From assembly GCF_036017065.1 (NCBI RefSeq), contig NZ_JAYXHR010000001.1, positions 1,550,001 through 1,614,000 of the forward strand: a stretch of DNA of 64,000 nt. Reading direction: 5' to 3'. Source of the stretch: Uliginosibacterium sp036017065 (GTDB taxonomy: Bacteria; Pseudomonadota; Gammaproteobacteria; Burkholderiales; Rhodocyclaceae). Under the pieces are notes generated by a model. That model saw only the letters and a program-made list of their open reading frames with translations. It did no database searches and was not told the origin of the DNA. The position numbers and the translations under genes were made by a program. This document shows, in pieces, positions 17,539 through 26,374 of this stretch (positions are counted from its first letter, which is position 1; the number at the start of each line of letters is the position of its first letter).

Positions 17539-18411
17539 ATGACCGACCACCTCGCGCCTGCCTTCACCGAAGAACGGGTGCTGCCCGGCTCGCGCACCTG
17601 GCAGCTGCGCCTGCGGCAACCTCCGGCCATCGGCGTATTGCCGCACCTGCTGCCACCGGAACGGCGCACGCCGTGGCAGCTGCGGGTGAGCCTCATGCTC
17701 GAATGCCAGGCGTTCATCGCCGCGATCGATGGGGCCTACGCGGGCGAGACACTCGTGCTGCAGATGCTGGACGATCCCGTGACGAGGCCGGCACTCCTGC
17801 AGTTGCGCCATGAGCTGTACGAGCAGTGGCCCCTGCATGGACAGATCGCTGCCGACTGCCCGCATTGCGGCCTGTCGGCAAGCCTGGGCCTCGCCCATTA
17901 CTGGCTGTCGCTCGGTCTGCCGGCCTGGCAGCGCCTGGACGCACAGCAGTTGCTGCTGCCCCCCTGCACCGCCACACCCATGCCGACCGTCGCGCACACG
18001 GCCTCCGGGGCGGGAGGCAGCGTGCCCCTGGCACGCTGTCTGTGGGTCAGCTATCCACGCGCCGCCGGAGAGCAACCGCTGCGCTACGGGATCTTCCCCG
18101 GCACGCACGGCGAAGAGAACGCGGCATCCCTCCAGGACCTGCTGGCCGGAACGCGGGAAGCGGACACCGGGGAACTGCTGCCGCTCGACCTGCTGCCGAC
18201 GGGCCCGGCCTGGCGCAGCATCGTTGGCATGGCGAACTGGCTGGGCAGACGGGATGCGCAGGGGGCGCTGGACGTGGCGGCCATGCCACTGGGCTGCTTC
18301 TTCCTGTGCGACCTGCTGTACTTCGCGGCCAGGCATCCGGCCGCCCGCCGCAGCCCGGGGCTGGTGGTCAGCTGCCCGTCATGTGGCCAGGATTTCCTGC
18401 CGGTGCAGTAG
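17539..18411 (+). CDS. Paired-CxxC (zinc-ribbon-like) protein of the eCIS operon
   Basis: 290 residues; the ATG at 17539 follows the previous stop by four bases. CPHCG sits near residue 112 and CPSCG near the C-terminus (about 282), so the four cysteines could form one split zinc site. The segment before the first pair (DDPVTRPALLQLRHELYEQW) recalls the pattern before the CPxC motif in T4 gp26/gp51-type baseplate hub chaperone proteins, but this is a weak resemblance. The location between two DUF4157 genes supports membership in the injection-system operon. Assembly chaperone or baseplate accessory is an inference; otherwise the protein is unrecognised. Confidence 0.6.
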   Translation: MTDHLAPAFTEERVLPGSRTWQLRLRQPPAIGVLPHLLPPERRTPWQLRVSLMLECQAFIAAIDGAYAGETLVLQMLDDPVTRPALLQLRHELYEQWPLHGQIAADCPHCGLSASLGLAHYWLSLGLPAWQRLDAQQLLLPPCTATPMPTVAHTASGAGGSVPLARCLWVSYPRAAGEQPLRYGIFPGTHGEENAASLQDLLAGTREADTGELLPLDLLPTGPAWRSIVGMANWLGRRDAQGALDVAAMPLGCFFLCDLLYFAARHPAARRSPGLVVSCPSCGQDFLPVQ

Positions 18412-18439
18412 CGATGTCGTCGCGTGAAGGAGGCTTCCG

Positions 18440-19984
18440 ATGAGATTCGTCACACCGCGCAGGGCGCGCCAGGCCCGCAACGCCGGACAGGGCGGTTCCT
18501 CCGGCTCCCGCAACGGGCTTCCGCGCTATCTGCAAGCCGGCCAGCCGGCGCCTCCCCGCCAAGCCCTGCCCCGCCAGGTCCTGCCCCGCAATGAAGCGGC
18601 CGAACGCGAGGCCCACGACAGCGCCGGACGACGCGAGCACCGGCCAGCCGAAGGGGCCGTGGACAGCAATCCGCTGTCGCGGGAGCTCTCGCGCAGCGTC
18701 GCGGCACAAGCCGGCAACGGCGAGCGCCTGCCCGACAGCTGGGCCGAACGCGCCGGCCGCATGGGCGCGCCCGCCACGCAGGTGCGGGTGCATACCGACG
18801 CACGCGCCCAGCGCTTCGCCGACCGCCTGGGCGCCAAGGCCGTGACCGTCGGCCGCGACATCTTCTTCGCCGGCAACCGCTATGCCCCGGACACCCAGGA
18901 AGGCGACCGGTTGCTTTCGCACGAGCTGACCCATGTGGCCCAGCAGCGCGGCGAGCCGCAGACGCTGCAATGCGACCAGCATGACGCGGCGAACTCCCTG
19001 CTCGGCGTGTTCAGCTACGACATGAGCACGACGACGCTGAACGGCAATCCGGCGATGGACGTGAGCCTCGGTTTCTTTCCCGATCCCTTCGGCCCTTATT
19101 CCACCCGGATCGGCATGGTGCAACTGGCCAACGTCACGGACCGCAGGACGGCCGCCAACGGCAACCCCGCCGACTGGTCGACCATCAACCGGGGTGAAGA
19201 AGCGGCGCGCGCCGACACCATGACCACGGGGGCCGGAACAGCAGCACGCGGCTGGTTCGTCGATGCGTTCTACGACCCCGCCGTGCATCCGCAATCCTCC
19301 AGCGTGGAGCCGAGCTACCAGGAACCGGATTCGACCAACCCGACGGCCGGCGCCTATGGCGACTACGGCTGGCTGCGTTCCCCGACCGACACGCACGAGG
19401 CCACGCTGCTGGACACGCCCAGCATGAGTTTCGATTGCGATTTCGACTTCCAGACCTTCGCCCGCGGCGTGGACAACCAGGTCGACTACGGCGCGCTGGA
19501 ATGGGGCTTCCAGATCCGCGGCGGCGCCATCGGCAGCGACTACGCACGGGCTGCCACGTCGTCGTCGCCGGCCTTCGGCGAGGCCATGGACCGCTTCCGC
19601 GGCTACTTCTCGCACGAGAACCTGATCGTCTACTTCGACACCGCCAGCGACACCGTGAGCGCCGCGGAGGCTGCCAAGCTGGCGGGCGCGCGCGACTACA
19701 TGGACCGCTACCCGGATTGCCGCATCGAGGTCAGCGGCTTCGCCGACTTCCGCGGCAACAGTGGCGACAATGCCGGGCTGTCGCTGCGACGCGCCGGATC
19801 GGTCGTCGCCCTGCTGCAGGCGCAAGGCATCGCCGCCGACCGTATCGACACCCCCACGGCTGGCGGCGAGACGACCGCCAACGCACCCGGCAGCGACGTC
19901 CGCTCACCCGGCGCCATGCAGGCCAACCGCCGGGTGGTCGTGCGTTTCGTGCGGACCGCCAGCTCGACCATCAACGCCATCTGA
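18440..19984 (+). CDS. DUF4157 protein with C-terminal OmpA-like domain
   Basis: 514 residues from the ATG at 18440, with a strong AAGGAGG-type ribosome site at about 18427-18433. GLPRYLQ lies at 26-32. The DUF4157 domain (about 95-168) has HELTH at 161-165, the best HExxH match of the three paralogues. The middle (about 185-390) is beta-rich and unrecognised. The C-terminus (about 395-505) is an OmpA-like peptidoglycan-binding domain: VYFDTASDTVS, VSGFADFRGN and NAGLSLRRAGSVVALL, which fits the NxxLSxxRA pattern. No signal peptide is visible, so export through the outer membrane by Sec is unlikely. Cell-wall targeting of an injected or particle-bound protein is one reading. Last gene of the eCIS run. 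Confidence 0.75.
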   Translation: MRFVTPRRARQARNAGQGGSSGSRNGLPRYLQAGQPAPPRQALPRQVLPRNEAAEREAHDSAGRREHRPAEGAVDSNPLSRELSRSVAAQAGNGERLPDSWAERAGRMGAPATQVRVHTDARAQRFADRLGAKAVTVGRDIFFAGNRYAPDTQEGDRLLSHELTHVAQQRGEPQTLQCDQHDAANSLLGVFSYDMSTTTLNGNPAMDVSLGFFPDPFGPYSTRIGMVQLANVTDRRTAANGNPADWSTINRGEEAARADTMTTGAGTAARGWFVDAFYDPAVHPQSSSVEPSYQEPDSTNPTAGAYGDYGWLRSPTDTHEATLLDTPSMSFDCDFDFQTFARGVDNQVDYGALEWGFQIRGGAIGSDYARAATSSSPAFGEAMDRFRGYFSHENLIVYFDTASDTVSAAEAAKLAGARDYMDRYPDCRIEVSGFADFRGNSGDNAGLSLRRAGSVVALLQAQGIAADRIDTPTAGGETTANAPGSDVRSPGAMQANRRVVVRFVRTASSTINAI

Positions 19985-20071
19985 GAACCCCGCGCCGCAT
20001 CATCTGTCCATCCTGCAACGGGCCGGGTTAGGATGGGCCTGAATTCGCCCACGACAGGCCGACACGACACG

Positions 20072-21886
20072 ATGCCGCGCTGCCTCAACCGAATCACCCG
20101 GTTCCTTGCCCTGCTCCTCTGCGCAGCAGGCGCGCCCTCCGCCTTCGCGGCGCATGCCTATTCCCAGTTCGGCGACATCAAGTACCCCGCCGGCTTCACG
20201 CATTTCGAGTGGGCCAACCCGCAGGCCCCCAAGGGCGGCGAGGTGCAACTGGTGGCGCCGACCCGGATCACCCAGTTCGACAAGTACAACCCTTTCACGC
20301 TGAAGGGTACGGCGCCGCCCGGGCTCACCGGCCTGATGTTCGAGAGCCTGCTGACCGGCAGCCTCGACGAGCCCACCACCGGCTACGGCCTGCTGGCGGA
20401 AGACGTGACGGTCGCGCCCGACAGGCTGTCGGCCACCTTCCGCCTGCGCGCGGAAGCGCGCTTCAACGACGGCTCGCCGGTGCAGGCAGCGGACGTGAAG
20501 CACAGCTACGACATGCTGGTCAGCAAGCAGGCGGCACCGGTGTTCCGCTCGGTGTATGCCGACATCAAGCAGGTGACCGTGGTGGACGCGCGCACCGTGC
20601 GCTTCGTGTTCAACCGGCCGAATGCGGAAGCCCCGCTTGTGGCAGGCGGCATTCCGGTGTTCTCGCGCAAGTGGGGCGGCGGCAAGCCTTTCGACCAGAT
20701 CGTCATGGAGCAGCCGGTAAGCAGCGGCCCCTACAAGGTGGGCCGGGTGGACTTCGGCCGCGACATCACCTACCAGCGCGACGCCAGCTACTGGGGCCGT
20801 GACCTGCCGGTACGCCGCGGGCTCTACAACTTCGACCGCGTGACCTACAAGGTCTACAAGGACAGCACCGCGCAGACCGAGGCCTTCATGGCCGGCGAGT
20901 TCGACTACGTGCAGGTGTTCTCCGCGAGGGAGTGGGCGCGCGTCTATCGCGGCAAGAAGTTCGACCGTGGCGAACTGGTCCGTGAAGAGTTGCAGACGGG
21001 CAACGCCGGCGACTTCCAGGGCTACCTCATCAACACCCGCCGCGCACGTTTCGCCGACCCGCGTGTGCGCCGCGCCATCGGGCTGGCACTCGACTACGAG
21101 TGGATGAACCGCCAGTTCTTCTACAACAGCTACACGCGGGTCCGCGGCTTCTTCAACGCCAGCGACTTCGAGTCGAAAGACCTGCCGACGCCGGATGAGC
21201 TCGCGGTGCTGGAGCCGCTGCGCGACAAGCTGGCGCCGGAAGTGTTCACCCAGCCTGTGCCCCTGCCGCCGGTGACGACGCCCCCCGACAGCCTGCGGGG
21301 CAACCTGCGCGAGGCGCGCAAGCTGCTGGCGGATGCCGGCTGGACCTATCGCGACGGGGCCTTGCGCAACGCGAAGGGCGAAGTGTTCACCATCGAGATC
21401 CTCGACAGCGGTGGCGGCCTCGCGCGCATCGTCACGCCCTACGTGCAGACGCTGGCCAAGCTGGGTTTCCGCACCGAGTACCGGGTGGTCGACTTCGCAC
21501 TGCTGCAGAAGCGCCTGGACGTCTTCGACTTCGACATGACCAGCCTGCGCCTGCTGGGCAGCGAGGCGCCGGGCGCCGAACTGCAGGACCGCTTCACCTC
21601 GCGCGCAGCGGAAACGGAGGGCAGCAGCAACCTCATGGGGCTGCGCGACCCGGCGGTGGACCGCCTGGTCGACCTCGCGGTGTCATCGACCACGCGGCCG
21701 GAACTCGTCGCCCGCCTGCGCGCGCTGGACCGGGTGCTGCGCCACGGCCACTACACGGTGCCGCACTGGTATTCCGGCAGCTTCCGCGTGGCCTACCGCG
21801 CCAACAAGTTCGATCGCCCCACCGTCGCGCCGCGCTACTACCAGGCCGAGTCCTGGCTGCTCGCCACCTGGTGGCGCAAGCCGTGA
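20072..21886 (+). CDS. yejA: ABC transporter periplasmic solute-binding protein YejA
   Basis: 604 residues from the ATG at 20072; the frame is open slightly further upstream but only this start gives a clean signal peptide (basic start, hydrophobic core LALLLC, cleavage near SAFA-AHA). The body is an SBP family 5 (OppA/DppA-like) protein: FEWANPQAPKGGEVQL, LTGLMFESLL, ARFNDGSPVQAADVKHSYD. YejA homologues bind oligopeptides and microcin C in Enterobacteria. The gene heads yejABEF, with yejB 26 bp downstream. The gap to the eCIS operon is 87 bp and includes a small hairpin (CCATCCT at 20008 with AGGATGG at 20030) but no clear promoter consensus. Confidence 0.88.
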   Translation: MPRCLNRITRFLALLLCAAGAPSAFAAHAYSQFGDIKYPAGFTHFEWANPQAPKGGEVQLVAPTRITQFDKYNPFTLKGTAPPGLTGLMFESLLTGSLDEPTTGYGLLAEDVTVAPDRLSATFRLRAEARFNDGSPVQAADVKHSYDMLVSKQAAPVFRSVYADIKQVTVVDARTVRFVFNRPNAEAPLVAGGIPVFSRKWGGGKPFDQIVMEQPVSSGPYKVGRVDFGRDITYQRDASYWGRDLPVRRGLYNFDRVTYKVYKDSTAQTEAFMAGEFDYVQVFSAREWARVYRGKKFDRGELVREELQTGNAGDFQGYLINTRRARFADPRVRRAIGLALDYEWMNRQFFYNSYTRVRGFFNASDFESKDLPTPDELAVLEPLRDKLAPEVFTQPVPLPPVTTPPDSLRGNLREARKLLADAGWTYRDGALRNAKGEVFTIEILDSGGGLARIVTPYVQTLAKLGFRTEYRVVDFALLQKRLDVFDFDMTSLRLLGSEAPGAELQDRFTSRAAETEGSSNLMGLRDPAVDRLVDLAVSSTTRPELVARLRALDRVLRHGHYTVPHWYSGSFRVAYRANKFDRPTVAPRYYQAESWLLATWWRKP

Positions 21887-21912
21887 TCCACCACCCTGAC
21901 TGACGACACACC

Positions 21913-22956
21913 ATGTGGGCCTACATCCTCAAACGCCTGTTGCTGATGATTCCCACGCTGCTGGGCATCCTCACCATCACCTTCGTGGTCATCCAGTTCG
22001 TGCCCGGCGGCCCGGTGGAGCAGATGGTGTCGCAACTGCAGGGCCGCAATGCCGGCGGTGAAGCAGCGGGTGCAGGCGGAGGCGCCGACTACCGTGGCCG
22101 CCAGGGCGTGGACGCGGCGCAGGTGGAAGAGATCAGGAAGCTCTACGGCTTCGACAAGCCGGCCGGCGAGCGTTACCTGCAGATGCTCGGCCAGTTCGCC
22201 CGCTTCGACCTGGGCAAGAGCTTCTATCACAACAAGGATGTGTGGGAACTGATCCTGGAGAAGCTGCCGGTGTCCATCACGCTGGGGCTGTGGACCTTCC
22301 TGCTCACCTACCTGATCTCGGTGCCGCTGGGCATTGCCAAGGCGGTGCGCGCCGGCACCCGCTTCGACACCGGCACCACCCTGCTGATGCTGCTGGGCTA
22401 CGCGATTCCCAGCTTCGTGCTGGGCGTGGTGCTGATGGTGCTGTTCGCTGGCGGCAGCTTCGTGCAGTGGTTCCCGCTGCGCGGCCTCACTTCGGCGAAC
22501 TGGGACGAGCTCACGATGATGGGCAAGCTGCTGGACTACCTGTGGCACATCATCCTGCCGGTGACCGCGATGGTCATGGGCAGCTTCGCGGTCATCACGC
22601 TGATGACCAAGAACTCGGTGCTGGAGGAGATCCGCAAGCAGTACGTGCTGACCGCGCGCGCCAAGGGCCTGCCGGACCGCACGGTGCTTTGGCGGCACGT
22701 GTTTCGCAACGCCCTGATCCCCATCATGACCGGCTTCCCGGCGGCCTTCGTCGGGGCCTTCTTCTCCGGCTCGCTGCTCATCGAAACGCTGTTCTCGCTG
22801 GATGGCCTCGGCCTGCTGTCGTATGAATCCGCCATCCGCCGCGACTACCCGGTGGTGCTGGGCAGCCTGTTCCTGTTCACGCTGATCGGACTCGTCACCA
22901 CGCTGATCCGCGACCTGGCCTACGTGTGGGTCGACCCGCGCGTGAGGTACGACTGA
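21913..22956 (+). CDS. yejB: Microcin C/peptide ABC transporter permease YejB
   Basis: 347 residues with several membrane segments starting at residue 5 (LLLMIPTLLGILTITFVVI). The binding-protein-dependent permease signature is present as EEIRKQYVLTARAKGLPDRT near residue 238, the loop that contacts the ATPase. The Gly-rich insert after the first membrane segment (GGEAAGAGGGADYRGRQGVD) is typical of YejB. The stop is followed after one base by the yejE ATG, so the two permeases are translationally linked. Confidence 0.9.
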   Translation: MWAYILKRLLLMIPTLLGILTITFVVIQFVPGGPVEQMVSQLQGRNAGGEAAGAGGGADYRGRQGVDAAQVEEIRKLYGFDKPAGERYLQMLGQFARFDLGKSFYHNKDVWELILEKLPVSITLGLWTFLLTYLISVPLGIAKAVRAGTRFDTGTTLLMLLGYAIPSFVLGVVLMVLFAGGSFVQWFPLRGLTSANWDELTMMGKLLDYLWHIILPVTAMVMGSFAVITLMTKNSVLEEIRKQYVLTARAKGLPDRTVLWRHVFRNALIPIMTGFPAAFVGAFFSGSLLIETLFSLDGLGLLSYESAIRRDYPVVLGSLFLFTLIGLVTTLIRDLAYVWVDPRVRYD

Positions 22957-22957
22957 G

Positions 22958-24088
22958 ATGACCGACGCTGCCAGGCACGCCACCCCCGACGCCATCGCGA
23001 TGACACCTTCGATGTCCGCATCCCCGACGCCCTCCCCTCTTTCCAGCACCGTCACCCTCGGCCCCTGGCGCCGTGCCTGGCGTCGCTTCCGCGCCAACCG
23101 CCTCGGCTACTTCAGCCTGCTGCTGTTCAGCGTGCTGGTGCTGATCAGCGTCTTCGCCGAAGTGCTGTCCAACGACAAGCCACTGGTGGTGCGCTATGAA
23201 GGCCGCTGGTATTTCCCCATCGTGCAGACCCTGCCCGAGACGGAATTCGACGGCGACTTCGAAACACCGACCGACTACCACGACCCCTTCATCCGCGAGC
23301 AGCTGGCGAAGGGCAGCAACTTCGCAGTGTTCCCGCCCAACCCCTACCACCACAGCACGATCAACTACTTCGCCACCGAACCGAACCCGGCACCACCCAC
23401 CGCGGAAAACTGGCTGGGCACCGACGACCGTGGCCGCGACCTGCTGGCGCGCCTGCTCTACGGCTTCCGCCTGTCGGTGTTCTTCGCGGTGGTGGTGGCC
23501 GGGCTGTGCACCGTGGCCGGCGTGCTCTACGGTGCCATCCAGGGCTACTTCGCCGGCTGGACCGACATCGCCATGGAGCGCGGCGCGGAAATCTGGGGAT
23601 CGATGCCGCAGCTCTACATGCTGATCATCTTCTCCGCGCTGTTCGCGCCCAGCTTCGGCCTGCTCATCGTGCTGATCGCAGCCTTCGGCTGGCTGGGCAT
23701 CGCCGCCTACGTGCGCGCGGAATTCCTGCGCAACCGCACGCTGGACTACGTGCGTGCCGCCCGCGCGCTCGGGCAGAGCGATCGCATCACGATCTTCCGC
23801 CACATCCTGCCCAACAGCCTGACGCCGGTCGTCACCTTGGTGCCCTTCGAGATGACGGCTGCCATCGGCGCGCTGACCAGCCTGGACTTCCTCGGCCTCG
23901 GCGTGCCGCCGGACACGCCCAGCCTCGGCGAGCTGCTGTCGCAGGGCAAGAACAACCTGGATGCCTGGTGGATATCGCTATCCACCTTCGTCGTACTGGT
24001 CGTCACCCTGCTGCTGCTGGTGCTGATCGGCGACGCCCTGCGCGACGCGCTGGACCCGCGCAAGGAACTGAAGGGGGACGCAGCATGA
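22958..24088 (+). CDS. yejE: Microcin C/peptide ABC transporter permease YejE
   Basis: 376 residues. A long N-terminal stretch (~40 residues) precedes the first membrane segment (YFSLLLFSVLVLISVFAEVL). A periplasmic loop of ~100 residues follows (KPLVVRYEGRWYFPIV, LPETEFDGDF), as usual for YejE. The family mark NWLGTDDRGRDLLARLLYG and the permease loop NRTLDYVRAARALGQSD are present. The stop overlaps the yejF start (ATGA at 24085-24088). It forms the heterodimeric channel with YejB. Confidence 0.9.
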   Translation: MTDAARHATPDAIAMTPSMSASPTPSPLSSTVTLGPWRRAWRRFRANRLGYFSLLLFSVLVLISVFAEVLSNDKPLVVRYEGRWYFPIVQTLPETEFDGDFETPTDYHDPFIREQLAKGSNFAVFPPNPYHHSTINYFATEPNPAPPTAENWLGTDDRGRDLLARLLYGFRLSVFFAVVVAGLCTVAGVLYGAIQGYFAGWTDIAMERGAEIWGSMPQLYMLIIFSALFAPSFGLLIVLIAAFGWLGIAAYVRAEFLRNRTLDYVRAARALGQSDRITIFRHILPNSLTPVVTLVPFEMTAAIGALTSLDFLGLGVPPDTPSLGELLSQGKNNLDAWWISLSTFVVLVVTLLLLVLIGDALRDALDPRKELKGDAA

Positions 24089-25698
24089 GCGCAGCCGGCC
24101 CATCCCCGCAGACCTCTCCGCTGCTGGAAGTCCGCGAGCTGTCCATCGCCTTCGGCGAACGCCGCGTGGTCGACCGCGCCTCCTTCAGCATCGCTGCCGG
24201 CGAGAAGCTGGCCCTGGTCGGCGAGTCCGGATCGGGCAAGAGCGTCACCGCGCTGTCGGTGCTGCGCCTGCTGGAAAACGCGCGCCTCGACGGCAGCATC
24301 CGCTTCGATGGCCGCGAGGTCACCAGCCTGTCGCAAAGCGAACTGCAAGGCCTGCGCGGCAATGACATCGCGATGGTGTTCCAGGAGCCGATGACGGCGC
24401 TGAACCCGGTGATGAGCATCGGCGCGCAGATCATCGAGGCGCTGCAACTGCACCGGCCGCTGTCGCGTGCGCAGGCCACCGAGCAGGCCATCGCCGCACT
24501 GCGCGAGGTCGGCATGCCGGAGCCTCAGCGCCGGCTGGACAGCTACCCGCACCAGCTTTCCGGCGGCCAGCGCCAGCGCGCGATGATCGCCATGGCACTC
24601 GCCTGCGAACCCAAGCTGCTGATCGCCGACGAGCCCACCACCGCGCTGGACGTCAGCATCCGCCGCCAGATCCTCGACCTGCTGGACCGCCTGCGCGCCG
24701 AGCGCAAGCTCGCCGTGTTGATCATCACCCACGACCTCAACCTGGTGCGCCGCTTCGCCGACAAGGTGGCGGTGATGGAGCACGGCGTGCTGGTCGAACA
24801 GGGTCCCGTCGCCGAGGTGATGCAGCGCCCACAGCACCCCTACACCCGCAAGCTGATCGACAGCCGGCCGCAACGCGAAGTCGGCCCGCCCGGTGACGGC
24901 ATCGTGCTGGAAGCCAGCAAGGTGCGCGTCGACTACCCGGTGAGCCGCCCCGGCATCCGTGGCTGGTTCGGCAAGGACCGCTTCACTGCGGTGCAATCGG
25001 CCAGCTTCAAACTCTCGCCCGGCGAGACGCTCGGCGTCATCGGCGAATCCGGTTCCGGCAAGACGACGCTCGCGCTGGCCCTGCTCAGCCTGTTGCCTTC
25101 CAGCGGCGACATACGGGTGCATGGCCAGGCGTGGAATGACCTGTCACGCGAGCAACGCCGGCAATTGCGCCGCCGGGTGCAGGTGGTGTTCCAGGATCCG
25201 CTGTCGTCGCTGTCGCCACGCATGACCGTCGAGCAGATCGTCGGCGAGGGGCTGGAGGTACATGAACCCACACTGTCGAAACTGGAGCGACGCGAACGCA
25301 TCCTGCAGGCGCTGCACGATGTCGGCCTGTCGGAGAACGGCCAGATCGAACCGCTGCTGGCCCGCTATCCGCATGCGTTTTCCGGCGGGCAGCGCCAGCG
25401 CATCGCGATTGCACGGGTGCTGATCCTGCGCCCTGACATCCTGGTGCTGGACGAACCGACCAGCGCGCTGGACGTGACCATCCAGCAGCAGGTGCTGCGC
25501 CTGCTCGCCGAGTTGCAGCGCAAGTACCGGCTGTCCTACGTGCTGGTCACGCACGACATCGAAGTGGTGCGCGCGATGGCGCATCGCGTGCTGGTGATGA
25601 AACAGGGTGAGGTACTGGAAGCCGGCAGCGTGGATGAAGTGCTGGGCACGCCACGCGTCGACTACACGCGCGAACTGCTGGCCAGCATCGCCGACTGA
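24085..25698 (+). CDS. yejF: Microcin C/peptide ABC transporter ATP-binding protein YejF
   Basis: 537 residues with two complete ABC domains fused in tandem, as in YejF. Domain 1 has Walker A GESGSGKSV (about 46), signature LSGGQRQRAMIAMALA and Walker B LLIADEPTTALDVS. Domain 2 has GESGSGKTT (about 316), SGGQRQRIAIARVL and ILVLDEPTSALDVT. The ATG at 24085 lies in the yejE stop overlap; the same frame extends upstream only as a shadow of yejE. It powers uptake by YejBE and is the last gene before a strong terminator. Confidence 0.92.
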   Translation: MSAAGPSPQTSPLLEVRELSIAFGERRVVDRASFSIAAGEKLALVGESGSGKSVTALSVLRLLENARLDGSIRFDGREVTSLSQSELQGLRGNDIAMVFQEPMTALNPVMSIGAQIIEALQLHRPLSRAQATEQAIAALREVGMPEPQRRLDSYPHQLSGGQRQRAMIAMALACEPKLLIADEPTTALDVSIRRQILDLLDRLRAERKLAVLIITHDLNLVRRFADKVAVMEHGVLVEQGPVAEVMQRPQHPYTRKLIDSRPQREVGPPGDGIVLEASKVRVDYPVSRPGIRGWFGKDRFTAVQSASFKLSPGETLGVIGESGSGKTTLALALLSLLPSSGDIRVHGQAWNDLSREQRRQLRRRVQVVFQDPLSSLSPRMTVEQIVGEGLEVHEPTLSKLERRERILQALHDVGLSENGQIEPLLARYPHAFSGGQRQRIAIARVLILRPDILVLDEPTSALDVTIQQQVLRLLAELQRKYRLSYVLVTHDIEVVRAMAHRVLVMKQGEVLEAGSVDEVLGTPRVDYTRELLASIAD

Positions 25699-25731
25699 TG
25701 CGCAAGCGTTGGACACGCTGCCTGCACCCAC

Positions 25732-25770
25732 AAAAGCAAAAAGCCCGCGAAACGCGGGCCTTTTGCTTTT
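25732..25770 (+). terminator. Strong bidirectional terminator between yejF and hup
   Basis: An 18-bp stem with one mismatch (AAAAGCAAAAAGCCCGCG against CGCGGGCCTTTTGCTTTT) closes on a three-base loop and gives T-rich flanks on both strands. It serves yejF on + and the HU gene on -, which converge here. Confidence 0.9.
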
Positions 25771-25820
25771 CTGCCTGTGGCCCACTCGCATTCGTCATGC
25801 GCGGCCACCCGGAAGAATGC

Positions 25821-26123
25821 TTACTTCTTGACGGCCTTCTTGGCCTTGCCGGAAGCCACCGCGGTCTTGAAACCGGCGCCAGCGGTGAAACGCGGCACGG
25901 TGGTCGCGGCGATCTTGATCTTTTCGCCGGTCTTCGGATTCTTGCCTTCGCGTGCGGCGCGAGCAGCAGCCTTGAAGGTACCGAAGCCCACGAGGGTCAC
26001 GGTGTCGCCACCGGACACAGCCTCTTCGATCGCGGCGATGGCCGCATCGAGGAACTCGCCCGAAGCAGTCTTGGATTGGTTGGTCTTCTCAGCAATCGCT
26101 GCCACCAGTTCAGATTTGTTCAT
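25821..26123 (-). CDS. hup: DNA-binding protein HU
   Basis: 100 residues from the ATG at 26123, with AGGAA about eight bases upstream; the open frame runs a little further but MNKSELV is the usual HU start. Family marks are clear: MNKSELVAAIAEKTNQSK, VTLVGFGTFKAAARAAREGK, NPKTGEKIKI and AATTVPRFTAGAGFK. HU bends and coats DNA as a dimer and is an abundant nucleoid protein. The C-terminal tail (ASGKAKKAVKK) is slightly longer and more basic than in enteric HU. Monocistronic, ending at the shared terminator. Confidence 0.95.
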   Translation of the reverse strand: MNKSELVAAIAEKTNQSKTASGEFLDAAIAAIEEAVSGGDTVTLVGFGTFKAAARAAREGKNPKTGEKIKIAATTVPRFTAGAGFKTAVASGKAKKAVKK

Positions 26124-26374
26124 GAGTGTTCCTGTAGTGATTTGAGCGCATGTCAGCACCGGCAACCCCGCCGCGCTGTGGCGCAATGATTACACAGCAT
26201 TCGGCCGGTGGGGCCATCTATCGCTTTTTCATCAGCATATGAAGGACAGAAGGAATTGGCTGGACACCGGAAGGCATCTGCCCGCTAGAATCACGCCAGC
26301 GCGCAACTTGCTGTGCACGCTGCAACGTTTCTGACAGCAGAGGCGATCTTTCTTTTCTTACTTTCTGGATACTT

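Noticed and set aside
12486..17717. A 1743-codon open frame on the minus strand opposite the DUF4157/MBL gene
   Set aside because: It is the codon-phase shadow of a GC-rich plus-strand gene with a recognisable domain; its translation is His/Arg/Gly/Ala-rich with no domain, no ribosome site and no place in an operon.
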